A stretch of 29,687 bases of DNA, from positions 1 to 29,687 of the forward strand of contig OUQQ01000207.1 in NCBI GenBank assembly GCA_900404475.1, in the 5' to 3' direction. Origin of the DNA: Spongospora subterranea (lineage: Eukaryota; Endomyxa; Phytomyxea; Plasmodiophorida; Plasmodiophoridae). Within the stretch, counting starts at the first letter, position 1, and the number at the start of each line of letters is the position of its first letter. The position numbers and the translations under genes were made by a program. Positions 12,080-25,657 of this stretch are shown here, one piece after another. The notes below the pieces were generated by a model. It saw nothing but the letters and a program-made list of their open reading frames with translations, did not search any database and was not told the origin of the DNA.

Positions 12080-15000
12080 TCAATACCTTTTGAATGTTCG
12101 TTTGTCGCATTTTTGGTCAATATCGATCAATCGGGTTCTGGCCCCGCAATTCGTACAGAATGCAAGCGAGTATATTCTACCGCAAGTTAAGCATTGCCGT
12201 TGTAAGGAACCGGAAGGTTGTTCTGAGAGTTGCGAGAATGAGAGTCGAGAAAGAAGTTTTGCTGATGATGATGGCAGTGGGGAATTGAGCATCACTTCTT
12301 TTGCCGAATTCGAAGAATGTAAACAGGAAAATACATCGCCTTCCACGGTGGGGTCATCTTTCCAGTTCAAGAGAGACTGCATCAAAGAGGTCGATTCTGA
12401 ATGGGTCGAGGAGAAAATATTGATGTCCCTGTGCCCGTCAAAAGTTGATCGTATACATGTCACAAACAGACCCGAGTTGCCAAGTTCAACAGTCTCATTG
12501 GTAAAACTGATGTTTGTTCGCGAAGACCGATAAATTTCTGGTTTCCCGTCACCTTTCTCCAGCACCAGAATACAAAGGTCGGTGGTTAGGATCAACAATC
12601 GTTCACTGTTTGTACAATTAAAACAGACCGATATTATCAGGACGAAAACTTACGATGATGGCGTGCTTCCGACTGAGGTTTGGACAATCGTCTGAAACAT
12701 TAGCTTTTGCTTTGACATCAGACTTGGCGGCAAAAAAAGAATTCTGGCACATCGCAAAACAACACTCCGATCCCGGACACGATTGATTAACAGTGCAATT
12801 CCCCCACTGAATTGCTGCAATAGATCATACGATGGATCAGATTCTACTGTCACCTCTCGGAATAGCAGCTGATGATATGCTCGGATTCGCTGGAGAGGCA
12901 TCATGCACAGATCGAAGGCGCTTAATGAAATACCAAATAGGAGACGCTGCCAATTAAATTTTTTCTGCCAAGGTCGAGCTGATACCTGCTCCAACGAATC
13001 GTAATATGAGCGGATGAATAGGCGAGAACAGCTCAAAAGAGTTGGAAAAAACCGGAGTATCCATGTATGTAAAGTACTTCGTAATGTCCATTTGGTCAAG
13101 CGATCTTCCAGCTCACTGATCATGAGCATTTGAACTTCTATCAAAAGCCTGAAGGTTACACAAAACTCAGCGATAGCAGGAGAGATGGCTCCTCTGCCTA
13201 TGGGAAGTCGAAATTCGCCGTTGCCAGTCAGACGTCCCTGCAATGAAAAAGGAGATTCATGTAGTTTGGTGGAATCAGATAAAAGGGCATCTAGATGTTG
13301 CCTCGTGATAGGCATATTTGGTGGACGGTAAACACAATCACTATTGAAACTAGGTTGATTGACGTCATCAAACAACGAACCGAAGTAGACCTCGAACAGT
13401 TCCAACTGCAATTTGTTAGCTTGCTTCCCATTGTGAAGAAAATCGTAAAGGAAGGCAACGCGTGGGCACACAATGGTCTCTGAATTACCACAAAGACCGC
13501 AGAACCGATTGTTAACACTGTCGACCCTAAATTCATAACACGAGGAGCATTGAACTCTTGGAGGAACATTCTCAGAACCGGCTTTCTTATTTGGAGGCTT
13601 CAATAGAATATGTCTCAATTGCATTAATGGGGCAGATAAATGTGTTGGCGGTTCCAGACGAGGCACTCGACAGGTTGACTTGCTATCGAAATCGACAAGC
13701 CTAGTTAAACCCAGTTTTCTACTATGCCTCATTCGGCGTGCCTCACTACTGCCAAGTTCTCCTTTGGGAAGAGTGATCGGAGCCCAATCGTCGTCGTTTG
13801 TACTTTGGCTATCGTCAGGGCTTTCACTGCCGAGTACGCCCCGAAAATGAGCCAACTGACAATTTCTGCAGACAACTGCTCGACCATCGACTTTATCGCT
13901 TAGAAGCGTGGCCGCGCTGAGACATGGAGCGCAACAGAGCTGTACTTGGCACCATGAACACGAAGAATAACTGGGGAATTGAACAATTCGGCTAACAGAT
14001 TTCGAGCACGAAGGACAAGGTTTCGCATGCGATATTGAGAATCCACGTTTTTGCTCCAATTTGAACAATTTGCGGATGCGATGCCCTTCAAAAGGGGAAC
14101 TTGCAGAAAGCACAACATGTACGTTGGGAGACCAGAACTGAATTTTTACGTCATCTTCTGATTCACCATACATTCGAGACGAAACGATAGGTATTCGAGC
14201 TTTGTCACCACGACTACCGGTAGCCGATGAAATAATAATTTGCCGTTGATAAAACTGTAGGCGGCATTGCTCGCCGCGGTACAAGACCCACATTTCAGGC
14301 ATGTCGCTGTTATAACTTGCTTCAACTGCCAACTTTTGCGCCTGCTCGACGGCCTGAGCCCATCGGTTGGATTCAGCAGGTTGTGAACTTGATAAACGGT
14401 ATAGTCGTCCATCGGGACAGAGAATCTCGATACATTTGAGTCTGTTGACAGTAATAACTTGAATAGAACAAAAATAAAGCTCCAATACATCAAACACGAG
14501 AAGCGATGTGTGGCTAAAAGGGTCCGACCGAGATAATATCAAAACATCTGTGAAGAGCGTTGCAAATATTGGATAATCACAAAGTTCTTTTGATAGGAAA
14601 GGTCGGCGTTTGCCGGAAAGCAATTTCATGAGATTGGAAGTGTGACGCGTGTGATCATAGTCAGCAGTGATGCGATCTTTATAGCTGCATATGAGGTCAC
14701 CATGTAATAACGCCATCCTTGTTGTGTTGTGTGAAAGATCAATTCCAAGAAGATGATTAAGAGAACATATCTGCTGGCGTTGACGACAATGCTCCACAGA
14801 TTGTAGTATGTGCGATGTCGCACTGTCCACAAGTTTTAAGGCTCTTGATAATGGTCCATGATCGCTATGATCAGGGGCTGTACGAGAAAGTAGCCCTTTC
14901 AGCATCATTTCGTAGTACGGCAGTCGGCAAAGCGGTGATGTAAGAATTTGCCGAGTTTTCGCTGACAAATCAGCTGATTTGAGTGCAGGAGGGACGCCAA

Positions 15001-15508
15001 TCGCATTACTATCAGTACACCGTTCAATGGCGGCAACGACGATGCCATACCCGCATGCATAAGGGCGTAATAGCACCCGAACCATACCGATATTATCAGC
15101 AACTACATCTCCAATTTTTGAACTAACTTCCAACCACGAATTCTTAATTTCTTGTAATTGATGTAAGAAGTTGGAATGGAAGTTCCTTAAGAGTTTAATT
15201 GAAGACATAAACGAGGGAATTCCTGGAAGAAGATCTGAAGAAGTCGGTACATTGCAAATCCGTTCAAGTACCGGAAAAGCTACGCGCTCAATCAAAAAAT
15301 CAAGGCCAGCAAGATACTATGCACATGGAGTAATTAGTCAATGTCAGCCAATAAATAAAAACATCTGTCGAACCTCCCCTTCACTATCGACCCATTCATG
15401 AAGCAAGCACAGCCTTGGAGAACTGAGTTCGTCCGCCGCTTGTTCAACGCCTTCATCTTCACCTCCGCTGCGATCCGCTGGATCCGTCGAAGAACGGTCA
15501 GAAGTCAT
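12080..15508 (-). CDS. Tandem DH-PH Rho guanine nucleotide exchange factor with zinc-binding clusters
   Basis: Exons on the minus strand: 15508-15374, 15316-12654, 12605-12080; introns 57 and 48 nt; 1,107 residues. The first DH domain begins in exon 1 and crosses the intron (LHEWVDSEGE / YLAGLDFLIERVAFPVLE). It contains PLCRLPYYEMMLKGLL, the helix that contacts Rho GTPases. A PH domain follows (GDLICSYK ... FATLFTDVLIL ... NRWAQAVEQA), then a second PH-like region. A FYVE-like cluster comes next (CPSC, CSWC, CCAPC, CRNC), but it lacks the basic RHHC signature. Another C-x2-C pair set (CSSC, CGLC) follows, then a second, divergent DH (MMPLQRIRAYHQLLF) with a PH starting RLLILTTDLCILVL. A C-terminal zinc ribbon (CLTCGR ... 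CTNCG) closes it. DH domains load GTP on Rho-family proteins at membranes. The order of domains resembles duplicated FGD-type GEFs; the GTPase target is unknown. Confidence 0.85.
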
Positions 15509-16334
15509 AATGCATTATCTAGGTGGGCGCACGAGTGACTTTGTCTATGATAGTGAAATATATGGAGGGGGCGAAGGGGCCTCCCCCTGCACTTTGGTTG
15601 GGGTCGAGTTTGGGGCTATGAGGATTATTTGACACAGGGCCCCCGTACTTGCATTACATGACAAGCGAACACGTTAGTTCATAGAGCGGTAGATATATGT
15701 CAACACAATCATGTGCGAACACGTCAGATTTGTGGATATTGTGCAAATATGAACATTGTACCAGAGCTGAGAGAAGTCGGCGGGCAGCCGGGCACCAAGG
15801 TCCGTGCCGTGATTTAACCAAACTGATCATCACGGCGCTCTGATCCGCGTCACCGAACCTGATGGAAGAAGACGGGGAAGTCCATGACCATGGCCTGGGC
15901 GTATCCAGTACGAATTTAGTATTTAATACGTACACTGTTCTGAACGTGAGTGTTCTGTCGTAGGACTGCTTCGAAAGTATGCCCCGACTCCGTTTTTGAT
16001 TTATCGCCAACGAAAACTTCCTCAATTGCAGAAACAAAACCCTCAAGCAAAGGTATCTTTTCACTTTGCTTGCGCCCTCTCGATGAAATTCAGTTTTGCT
16101 GATAGATCGCGGATTTAGTAAAAATTCTCCAAGTTCAATGGAAAGAAGAGGATCTGACCTCTCAAGCTCGCATTGAGTGCACTCTGGTTAGCGATATCAT
16201 CAGGGGCCAGCTTCGAGAATCTTTAGTTTACTCGAGCAGTAACCAGATTTAAATACCAAACATGATATGATTTGCTGTTAACATTAAATTTAGGTATTAC
16301 TACTTGGCTTTCGAATACCAAAGATTCCAAACAG
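15509..16334 (+). other. Region upstream of the ARID gene with probable additional 5' exons
   Basis: This lies between two divergent genes. One exon, 16119-16238 (KILQVQWKEEDLTSQARIEC), joins in phase through a 55-nt intron (16239-16293) to sequence leading into the ARID gene start at 16335. Further upstream, an ATG at 15862 splices through a 56-nt intron (15908-15963) to an exon ending at 16052. That exon reads RKYAPTPFLIYRQRKLPQL and NPQAK, reminiscent of the start of an HMG box. The phase between 16052 and 16119 does not agree for that frame, so the two may belong to different transcripts or my junction may be wrong. Nothing recognisable is seen from 15509 to 15860. Confidence 0.4.
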
Positions 16335-18159
16335 ATGATGTCGGTGCTCGGTGTGCGGCCACAGAAGTTTGACCGGCATTTGTTTTGCTTTGGTACGAAC
16401 GAGACAGAGCAAACTCGTAATTTCCAAAACGCTTGGACCGCATTTTCATCAGATCATATTCCTAGCGCAATTCCTAGTTTCGCTAAGCAAAAAATCGGTA
16501 AGCATGTATCTCCAAATTTGTATTATCGTTAATCCACGTGCAGATCTTTTTTGTCTATTTCGTTCCGTAGTTTCATTAGGCGGGTTTGAACTCGTTTGTG
16601 AGCGTCAACTCTGGGATACAATAGTTTCTCGTCAAGGCCTCGACGATGCCGCCACGGCTACCGACAAAGGCGCAATTGTAGTTCTCCAGACTGCTTATTT
16701 TCGCTTTTTACTTTCAATGGAGCTTCAATATCAACATGGACAGGTTCGCTTTTGCCGTCCTTTCCGTGTCCTACATCAATTGCTTTTTAGACTGTAGATA
16801 TTCCTGAAGTTTCGTCATCACCTGTAGATCCGCTTACGTCATTGCCAATCGCTAATTTTTCGCCGTCAAATTTTTCCAACAATTATTATAGACAGCCAGG
16901 TAAAACATCTTCCACAATAGATCTTCAGTTAATTTGATTCAGGTATGACTGCAATATTGTTTTCCTTGCGCTCTCGCCATCGACCATGCGTTCTATGGGC
17001 ACTGAATCAGTTACTTTTTATTTCGTATAACCAGAATCGCCCTGTCTTATTCAATGAGAACCCTGCCCTGGTAAACAATATCGACCGTTTACATAAAAGC
17101 TCTGATTCTGGATACAGCTTGAGATTCTTGTCGCGCTCTTAGAGCGGCAATTACTCGTTATTGACCTATCCTGCTTGGACAGCCGATCATCACGAACAAG
17201 TTTGTCACAACTGGCTTCAGACAATCAAGTCAACAATCATGCGATAACCTTCCCCAACATAACTCCCGCCCTGCTCGTTATTATCAAAAATCTCTCGTTT
17301 ATTGCTGCAAATCAATTGAGAATTGCACAGCACCATTCATGTCCATCGGATTTGCTCGATGAAGCGTTCAAGTGTCGGTACCTGTTATACTTGCATTACC
17401 CTCACCCACGATGTTTTGATGTTTAGACGACACTGCCGCAGATACTCTTCTTCTCGTCGGACAATATTTGGATATCTCGAAGGTCTGCTTTTTGTTCGTC
17501 TTCAAAAAGGTTCTTCAACGCGTGCATAGTTCAACTTTACAAGCTTGTCTAGATGGCTGCATAAGTGTTTGCTAGACTTGGACGATGAGGAGGGGATTAT
17601 TCGCGCGTTAGAGTTTCTGGGAACTCTGACCCTGAACACAGTCAATCATAATTTACTGGCTTCACAAATGCATATTGAAGTAAGCGTTTTCAAGTAGGCA
17701 ACTAATGCTTTATTTATCGTCTCTCGCGTGATAGGTTTATCACCTGTTGGTGGCGCTGCTTAGTTTTCCATCAAATGATGATGTAGTTTTGGCCGCCCTG
17801 GAGGCATTTGCGCGTTTGTCGGCAACAGGCGGTGCACCGTTTGCTGTGAGGATTGTCGCCCAAACTGATTGTATCGACAAGCTTGTCAATCTTCTTTCCA
17901 GCGGGCCCCGAGGTATGTATATGGATGTCGGTTCTGCAATTCGAATCTCAACCATTTCACAGCTAAGGAACTGGATGATATTGTTATGAGACGAACTGTC
18001 TCTACAATCATATCCGATTTATATGTCCCAGAAGAAAATCGGATGCGATTCAGGCCGTTTTTTGGTACAATTTTTAAATCAATTGGTCAATCGTACGAAG
18101 CAAGTACTATTCTTGCACCCATATTACGTGCGAGTATATTTGCCACTCTTGGACGATAA
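16335..18159 (+). CDS. ARID2/Rsc9-like SWI/SNF (PBAF/RSC) subunit
   Basis: Nine exons from the conservative start: 16335-16497, 16544-16743, 16791-16899, 16943-17070, 17118-17373, 17427-17482, 17530-17679, 17735-17912, 17963-18159; 478 residues; introns 43-55 nt. Residues about 35-125 form an ARID fold: NAWTAFSSDHIPSAIPSFAK, LFRSVVSLGGFELVCERQLW, then TAYFRFLLSMELQY. ARID domains bind DNA with little sequence preference. The rest is helical armadillo-like sequence (LFSLRSRHRPCVLWALNQLL; ALEFLGTLTL), which fits the core module of ARID2 in PBAF and Rsc9 in RSC. There it helps assemble the nucleosome remodeller. No RFX or C2H2 finger region is seen, so it is shorter than animal ARID2. Upstream exons probably extend the N-terminus (see previous entry). 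The paralogue assignment within ARID proteins is inference. Confidence 0.78.
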
Positions 18160-18437
18160 GAAATAAACTATATATTGTGAGTCTTATTATGAATTCGATG
18201 CAGCGAATCCCGCGCCTACAGCACCGCCACCTTGATCCAGGGTCTTTCCATGTCCGATTACGAAATGCCCCGACCCTACAGACGTGCTGTATCCTGGAGG
18301 CACATGACAGCAGTCAAGCGCAGTCCACACTTTGAGCACGTTCCGCAGTGACCCCTGACAGTGGCAATGGGACTGTTGTACGTACACAGTACAGTTGTAC
18401 CTACCAGTAGTTTTTAACGCGCGTGCCACAACCAATT

Positions 18438-20044
18438 ATGATTACTGATCACGCGACAAATCACCGAACCAGTTTGAAAAATGTGACGTTCGATTCGGCG
18501 GGAAGAGACCGATCCCGGCGAAATCGGATGTCTGAAGACATGCGAAAAGACGCTCGAGCGCTAATTGTGTCTGCGAAACGGGCCCGGCCTATACCACATG
18601 AAGCTGGAACGGAGCCATGCACACTTCCCATGTGTGTAGCGGCGTTGGAGCATCCACAACATCGGTATTGCATTTGGTTTTCTCCATGTGTTTTCATAGA
18701 ATTTTAACGCTGATTTCAGGTTATCGGCTTTGAAATCATTACGGCATATTCTACAAGCAGAACCTACGCCTTCTGTTATTCCTGCGTTATCAAAAATTAT
18801 CGCCAACGACAACGAAGACCCGGCGATTAGCGAAGAAGCTGTATGGTGCTTGAACGTCCTTGCCCATGGTTATGATGCGATTTCCGTTGTTGAATTCGCT
18901 CCTATCCTCCTTCATCGCTTGGTGAGCCGCTTACCTGGTAGTACAGCGGCAGCTTGGACGATTGCTAATTTGGCAGCTGATAATCCTGGCACAAGACGCC
19001 GCCTTAGAGAACTGGGTGCTATCGACATCATTTTGACGGTTTTGCAGGAATCTCAGTCCGTCGACATGGCCAGGATTGCGGCGTGGTCATTGTGCAATCT
19101 TATTCGTGGCCATAATCATCCCGATGAGCTTAAACGCATTACCGAATCGCGATTGCCTTCAGCTCTTGTCGCTCTGGCCTCGGAGACTGTAAACAAGGGA
19201 CAGATTCAAATTCTGGCTGAACTGCTATGGATTTTTACATACTTGACGGCCGGTGATTCGCAACATTCAGTATTTTTGTTGGAGCTCGGTCTGGGTCCCA
19301 TTTTGTATCAAACGTTATGCCTTCCCTTCAATATGGATAACGAACGTACTGTCAAAGATTGTTATCTTGCTGCTTTGCGCTGCATTGGAAACATTGTTTG
19401 CGGCTCGGATGAACTCAATGATGCACTCCTTGAACAAAAAGGGTTTTTGTCGCATTTAGGACGATGTCTCAGCGATGAGAACCCTGCGATTGTTAAGGAA
19501 GCGATGTGGGCAATATCGAATATTAGCGGCGGTGCTCCTTCACACGCTGTGGCCGTAATGGAACACAATCTGCTTCCGAAGATTGTGTCATTGTTCAGGA
19601 CGGGTCCATTTGATGTCAAGAAAGAATGCGGCTTTGCGCTATACAACCTTGCAAGGATCGAGATGTTTGCAGAGCGGGTCTGGAATTGCCAAGTCATAGA
19701 TGTGTTTTTAGGATTAATGAGGTTCGATTCACACGTTTCGCTATCGTGAATCCGACTCTCGTCTTTACAGGACTCAGGATGCCGACTGCGCCGAGCTTGG
19801 GCTTAAATTTATTAAGCTGGCACTAAATCACGTACCTGGGAATGCTGTTATCCAGGCGTTACGCAATAACGACGGTCAGGCAGTTTTGGAAGATCTGAGG
19901 CTGATTCGTGAAGACCTGCAACCAGAGGCGAATGAGATAATTGACCAGTATCTTGAGCCTTATGAAGATGAAATTTCGGAACCAATTCACCGTTTTGAAC
20001 CGACTCCCGACTATCCAGCATGGCGAACTGGTGGTAAACAATGA
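18438..20044 (+). CDS. Importin alpha-like nuclear import adaptor
   Basis: Three exons: 18438-18664, 18720-19721, 19771-20044; introns 55 and 49 nt; 500 residues. The first ~50 residues are strongly basic (RDRSRRNRMSEDMRKDAR ... KRARP), like an importin-beta-binding domain. Armadillo repeats follow with the Trp/Asn ladder that grips nuclear localisation signals: AVWCLNVLA, AAWTIANLA, AAWSLCNLIRG, AMWAISNIS. Two repeats depart from it (LLWIFTYLT and ALRCIGNIV), so the minor or central groove may be altered. The C-terminal helix region ends with an acidic stretch (YLEPYEDEISEPIH) and a short basic tail. Importin alpha ferries cargo with importin beta through nuclear pores. Divergence leaves open a related armadillo adaptor. 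The start at 18438 is the first ATG of the frame. Its stop is 53 bp from the DHX15 stop. Confidence 0.85.
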
Positions 20045-20097
20045 TAAACTCTTCGAATAAGTATGAGAAAGGTTTCAGTACATTCAATAGCGGGGGT

Positions 20098-22975
<2,878 letters not shown>

Positions 22976-23003
22976 ATTTCAGACAAGACGAGGTCAAACG
23001 GCG

Positions 23004-23562
23004 ATGACGATGTGACAAGTCCGTGGCGCTATTTCGATCGCCACAACACACTGTTGAACTCGGTGCAGTTAATTTCCCCGACAACGTGTTGTGTTTAGCA
23101 CCGGCAGCAACAGGTTGTGCCCAACATCCGTGTGGGGGCGCCAGGACATCGAATTATTGCACACTCCCGCCATCCGGGTTCTGGCCATTCCGCAATTTGA
23201 TGCCGTGCCGCCCCCGCGCATTACGGACAACAACCCATTGAGTAATCGGGCATCGACCTTGTTCAGTGATGAACTGCACTGTTGGCGTCCTCGCCCGCAT
23301 TCTCAGCAGCGGAGAGAAGCTGATGACATTCGAAACCGTGGGAGGGGATAACACCCTTCGCAAAACAAGGTCGAAACTGTTCGCAAATTCGCCCCTGGAT
23401 TGGTTCGGAATCCACCGCAACTTCGACCAGGATCCCCCTGTTCCATCAACGGCTCCGGAGCTACTGTCATTCCCAGATAGAAGAGACTATCTTTGGCGTC
23501 CTCGTGCGCGACAAATGTCTATTGCATCACTTTACTATTGCATCACTTTACTCACGCGATGA
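23004..23562 (+). CDS. Unrecognised small protein, three-exon model
   Basis: Proposed exons 23004-23011, 23099-23260 and 23307-23562 give 141 residues with introns of 87 and 46 nt. I recognise no family. The body reads as ordinary soluble protein: DIELLHTPAIRVLAIPQFDA, TFETVGGDN, ANSPLDWFGIHRNFDQDPP, then a Pro/Arg-rich segment. Support comes from the long compatible frames and the TTTAG and CTCAG acceptors. The placement also helps: it starts 28 bp from the DHX15 start codon on the other strand (divergent) and stops 37 bp from the Nop15 stop, the spacing seen for other pairs here. The first 8-nt exon is weakly supported. A tandem 16-bp duplication sits in the last codons. An open frame on the opposite strand (23420-23154) is the main competitor. 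Confidence 0.4.
23520..23551. repeat. Tandem duplication of a 16-bp unit
   Basis: The unit tattgcatcactttac occurs twice back to back, at 23520-23535 and 23536-23551, with no mismatch. It lies in the last codons of the proposed small gene at 23004-23562, just before its stop. Sixteen is not a multiple of three, so the duplication shifts the reading frame downstream of it. Confidence 0.95.
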
Positions 23563-23599
23563 TCACTGAAAAATAAAACCTTTTTTTTTTGTAATTACA

Positions 23600-24301
23600 T
23601 TAACCTTCATTCTGCACCGGAATTTGGAATCCGACAAAGTCGAAACTGATACCGGCTTGCTGGAGTTTCTGGCGCTTACGATTGCTCTTGTCGATTAGGT
23701 TCTGAACCCTTCGCGCGTGTGACTCTTTCGTCCTCGAGATGACTGGCGCGGCTGGCTGGCGATACGCATTTGAGTAATACCGCCCTTGATACCAGGAACC
23801 CTTGAACATGTCGCCGTGCAGTTTGTCGTCGCGGACGACTTCGCAGACCAATGAACGGCCGAACATCATGTAGCCGTTCATCGCCTTGGCCACGATGCTC
23901 GCGACTTCTGCAGCTTCAAATTCCAGAAACGCGTAATGCCGAGACTTTTGCGTCTGTAGAAAACAACCGGTTAACGGAAATAGGTCGACGCGCGTTGATG
24001 TGCAAACCTTGGGATTTCTGGATAATCGAACATTTACGACAGCTCCAAACTGACTGAAGAAATCGTTGATTTCTTCTTCGAAGAAACCTCGGGGAATGTG
24101 GCCGATATATATTACTGCCCCTTTCTGAGGTGCTGGTGTGGTGTCGGTCACCAATTTATCGGTATCAACATCCGGGACAGGTTCATCGTCGCTCTCCGAG
24201 AAGACGTCGACGTCGGCGGCGACGATGGGCTCCTCATGGACAGCCTCAACCTGGGCCTTGTTGGCTCGCCTTTGGGCCTTTTGTTTCTTACTCACACCCA
24301 T
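23600..24301 (-). CDS. Nop15/NIFK-type nucleolar RRM protein
   Basis: Exons 24301-24008 and 23953-23600, with a 54-nt intron; 215 residues, close to yeast Nop15 (220). An ATG at 24355 would add 18 residues; I chose 24301 (MGVSKKQKAQRRANK) because the basic start resembles the family. Residues about 25-60 are acidic. One RRM follows, with RNP2 in AVIYIGHIPRGFFEEEI and RNP1 in RHYAFLEFEAAEVA, joined across the intron at RLSRNPK / TQKSRHY. The family extension (MNGYMMFGRSLVCEVV, then DMFKGSWYQGRYYS) and a basic coiled C-terminus (NRKRQKLQQAGISFDF) complete it. Known role: binds ITS2 of the rRNA precursor in pre-60S particles and is needed for its processing; animal NIFK also binds Ki-67 through a region I do not see here. 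Confidence 0.9.
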   Translation of the reverse strand: MGVSKKQKAQRRANKAQVEAVHEEPIVAADVDVFSESDDEPVPDVDTDKLVTDTTPAPQKGAVIYIGHIPRGFFEEEINDFFSQFGAVVNVRLSRNPKVCTSTRVDLFPLTGCFLQTQKSRHYAFLEFEAAEVASIVAKAMNGYMMFGRSLVCEVVRDDKLHGDMFKGSWYQGRYYSNAYRQPAAPVISRTKESHARRVQNLIDKSNRKRQKLQQAGISFDFVGFQIPVQNEG

Positions 24302-24523
24302 CGAATTTCTGGTGATGATTCCTGGTCTGGAACGATTCCGGACTCCGTGGCGCATACCGTAACCCTTTACGAGGGGTACTGTAGATCAACCAACCAGGTA
24401 CTGGTGGAATCAGTTCTCAGTTCACAGTCTTCACCAGACAACAGCACGTGATATCTTGCCGTCATTTGCCAACCGAAACTGTCACCGTAAGTTATATCCA
24501 TTATTATGATATCATGTGCCATT

Positions 24524-24558
24524 ATTGCCCTATTACACTATTATAATAATAGGGTAAT
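24524..24558. repeat. Imperfect inverted repeat (11 of 12 pairs, 11-nt loop)
   Basis: The left arm attgccctatta (24524-24535) is complementary to taatagggtaat (24547-24558) with one mismatch. It lies about 220 bp upstream of the Nop15 start codon, in sequence otherwise AT-rich. It could be a transcription-factor site or a chance palindrome; no flanking target-site duplication marks it as a mobile-element end. Confidence 0.6.
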
Positions 24559-25318
24559 CATTTATGGGTCACAAATCGGAACGCGACGATCACCACTCTT
24601 CCTATTGATAAACGCCCCCTGTCAGACGGGGAAGAATCACCTTCATGTCGCAATTTCATTCGCATCTGAGAGTCACTTACAGAACTTGTTAATCGAAGCC
24701 CGGCACACTTTAGCGGCATCACGCCGGCCAAAGATAACGGTGCGTTCGCCCAAATGAACCTCAATCAAGATCGGGACAGACCCCGTTTCGCATCAATCGC
24801 ACAGATTGAAGAGCGACTTGCGGATGGTGAGGGCAAGTGTCAACAACCTTTGAGGCGAGGACAAGGAGCATTCACAGCACTGTCAATTTCCGTTTTCCGC
24901 CCCGATATGTTTGAGTCGTCGCCGCGTCCTTGCATCGACTTGAAAACTGTCAAGATGATATGCAGTTGCCCGATATTACATTCATCGATGAAAAGTCGGC
25001 ACCGTTGCACGCCTCCTGGCATCCGCTTCATGCGCTGAACGGAATATGCAACATGACGTGCAATTACAGAGATTATCGCAAACCGCGACTCTGACTGTTC
25101 TGACAGAAGCGGAAACTGACACAGAAGTCGGCACCCTTTTTCGTACGTAGTTGAAATTAATGTTGGCAACATACGAAATTGTACGATAGAGCCAATGTCG
25201 ACCCTACTGACGACGTACACGTGTCGGCAGGATCGGCCCAAAAAAAAACATCGCCACGTGCACCTCGTGTAGTCCACCCATGACCTGGGTGCAAGGCAGG
25301 GCGACGATTAGTGAATAA

Positions 25319-25657
25319 CTATAGGTCGGGACCACCGTTGGCGTCAGCGATTGTGGCGGCGGTCAACCTCGTACGAAAATCATCCGCTTGTCCCGCCTTA
25401 GCCAGGCGTCGAGAGTTGACGGTTGCACGACCCATTGCGATAAACGCCTGTTTGGCGGGGCGGAGTCGGCATTCAAAAATGGTTGCTGAATACGAGTTGA
25501 ACGTTTTGATTGTAAAACTCCGATTTAGTGCAATCGGGAGGACCGTAGTTCAAGTCACATATGACCCATTCATATAAAGTTTGCCGATCGGCGTTAAAGA
25601 AACACGTCTGAGGGTTTCTAACGCAAGGGAAATACAATGATTTGAAGAGATTCTCAT
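25319..25657 (-). CDS. Possible small unrecognised gene, two exons
   Basis: An ATG at 25657 opens a frame interrupted by one TGA. A 48-nt GT-AG intron (25565-25518, with an ACTAAAT branch-like site) removes that stop in phase and gives 96 residues. The product starts MRISSNHCISLALETLRRVS and has a basic middle (RPAKQAFIAMGRATVNSRRL). The C-terminus, DDFRTRLTAATIADANGGPDL, is 21 residues in full, so its last residue is the stop-proximal Leu. The acceptor (CGGAG) is weak, and an 88-codon frame on the plus strand (25311-25577) covers much of the same sequence. I recognise no family, though the short basic shape would suit a mitochondrial or ribosomal protein. Confidence 0.3.

Noticed and set aside
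16351..16797. Long plus-strand frame across the ARID gene in another phase
   Set aside because: Only its second half is in the ARID frame; the first part is out of frame with the spliced protein and explained by intron 16498-16543.
25311..25577. Plus-strand 88-codon open frame opposite the small two-exon minus model
   Set aside because: It has no ATG at its start and a composition rich in Ala, Val and Arg such as antisense frames here show. I cannot exclude it, so the minus model was kept at low confidence only.
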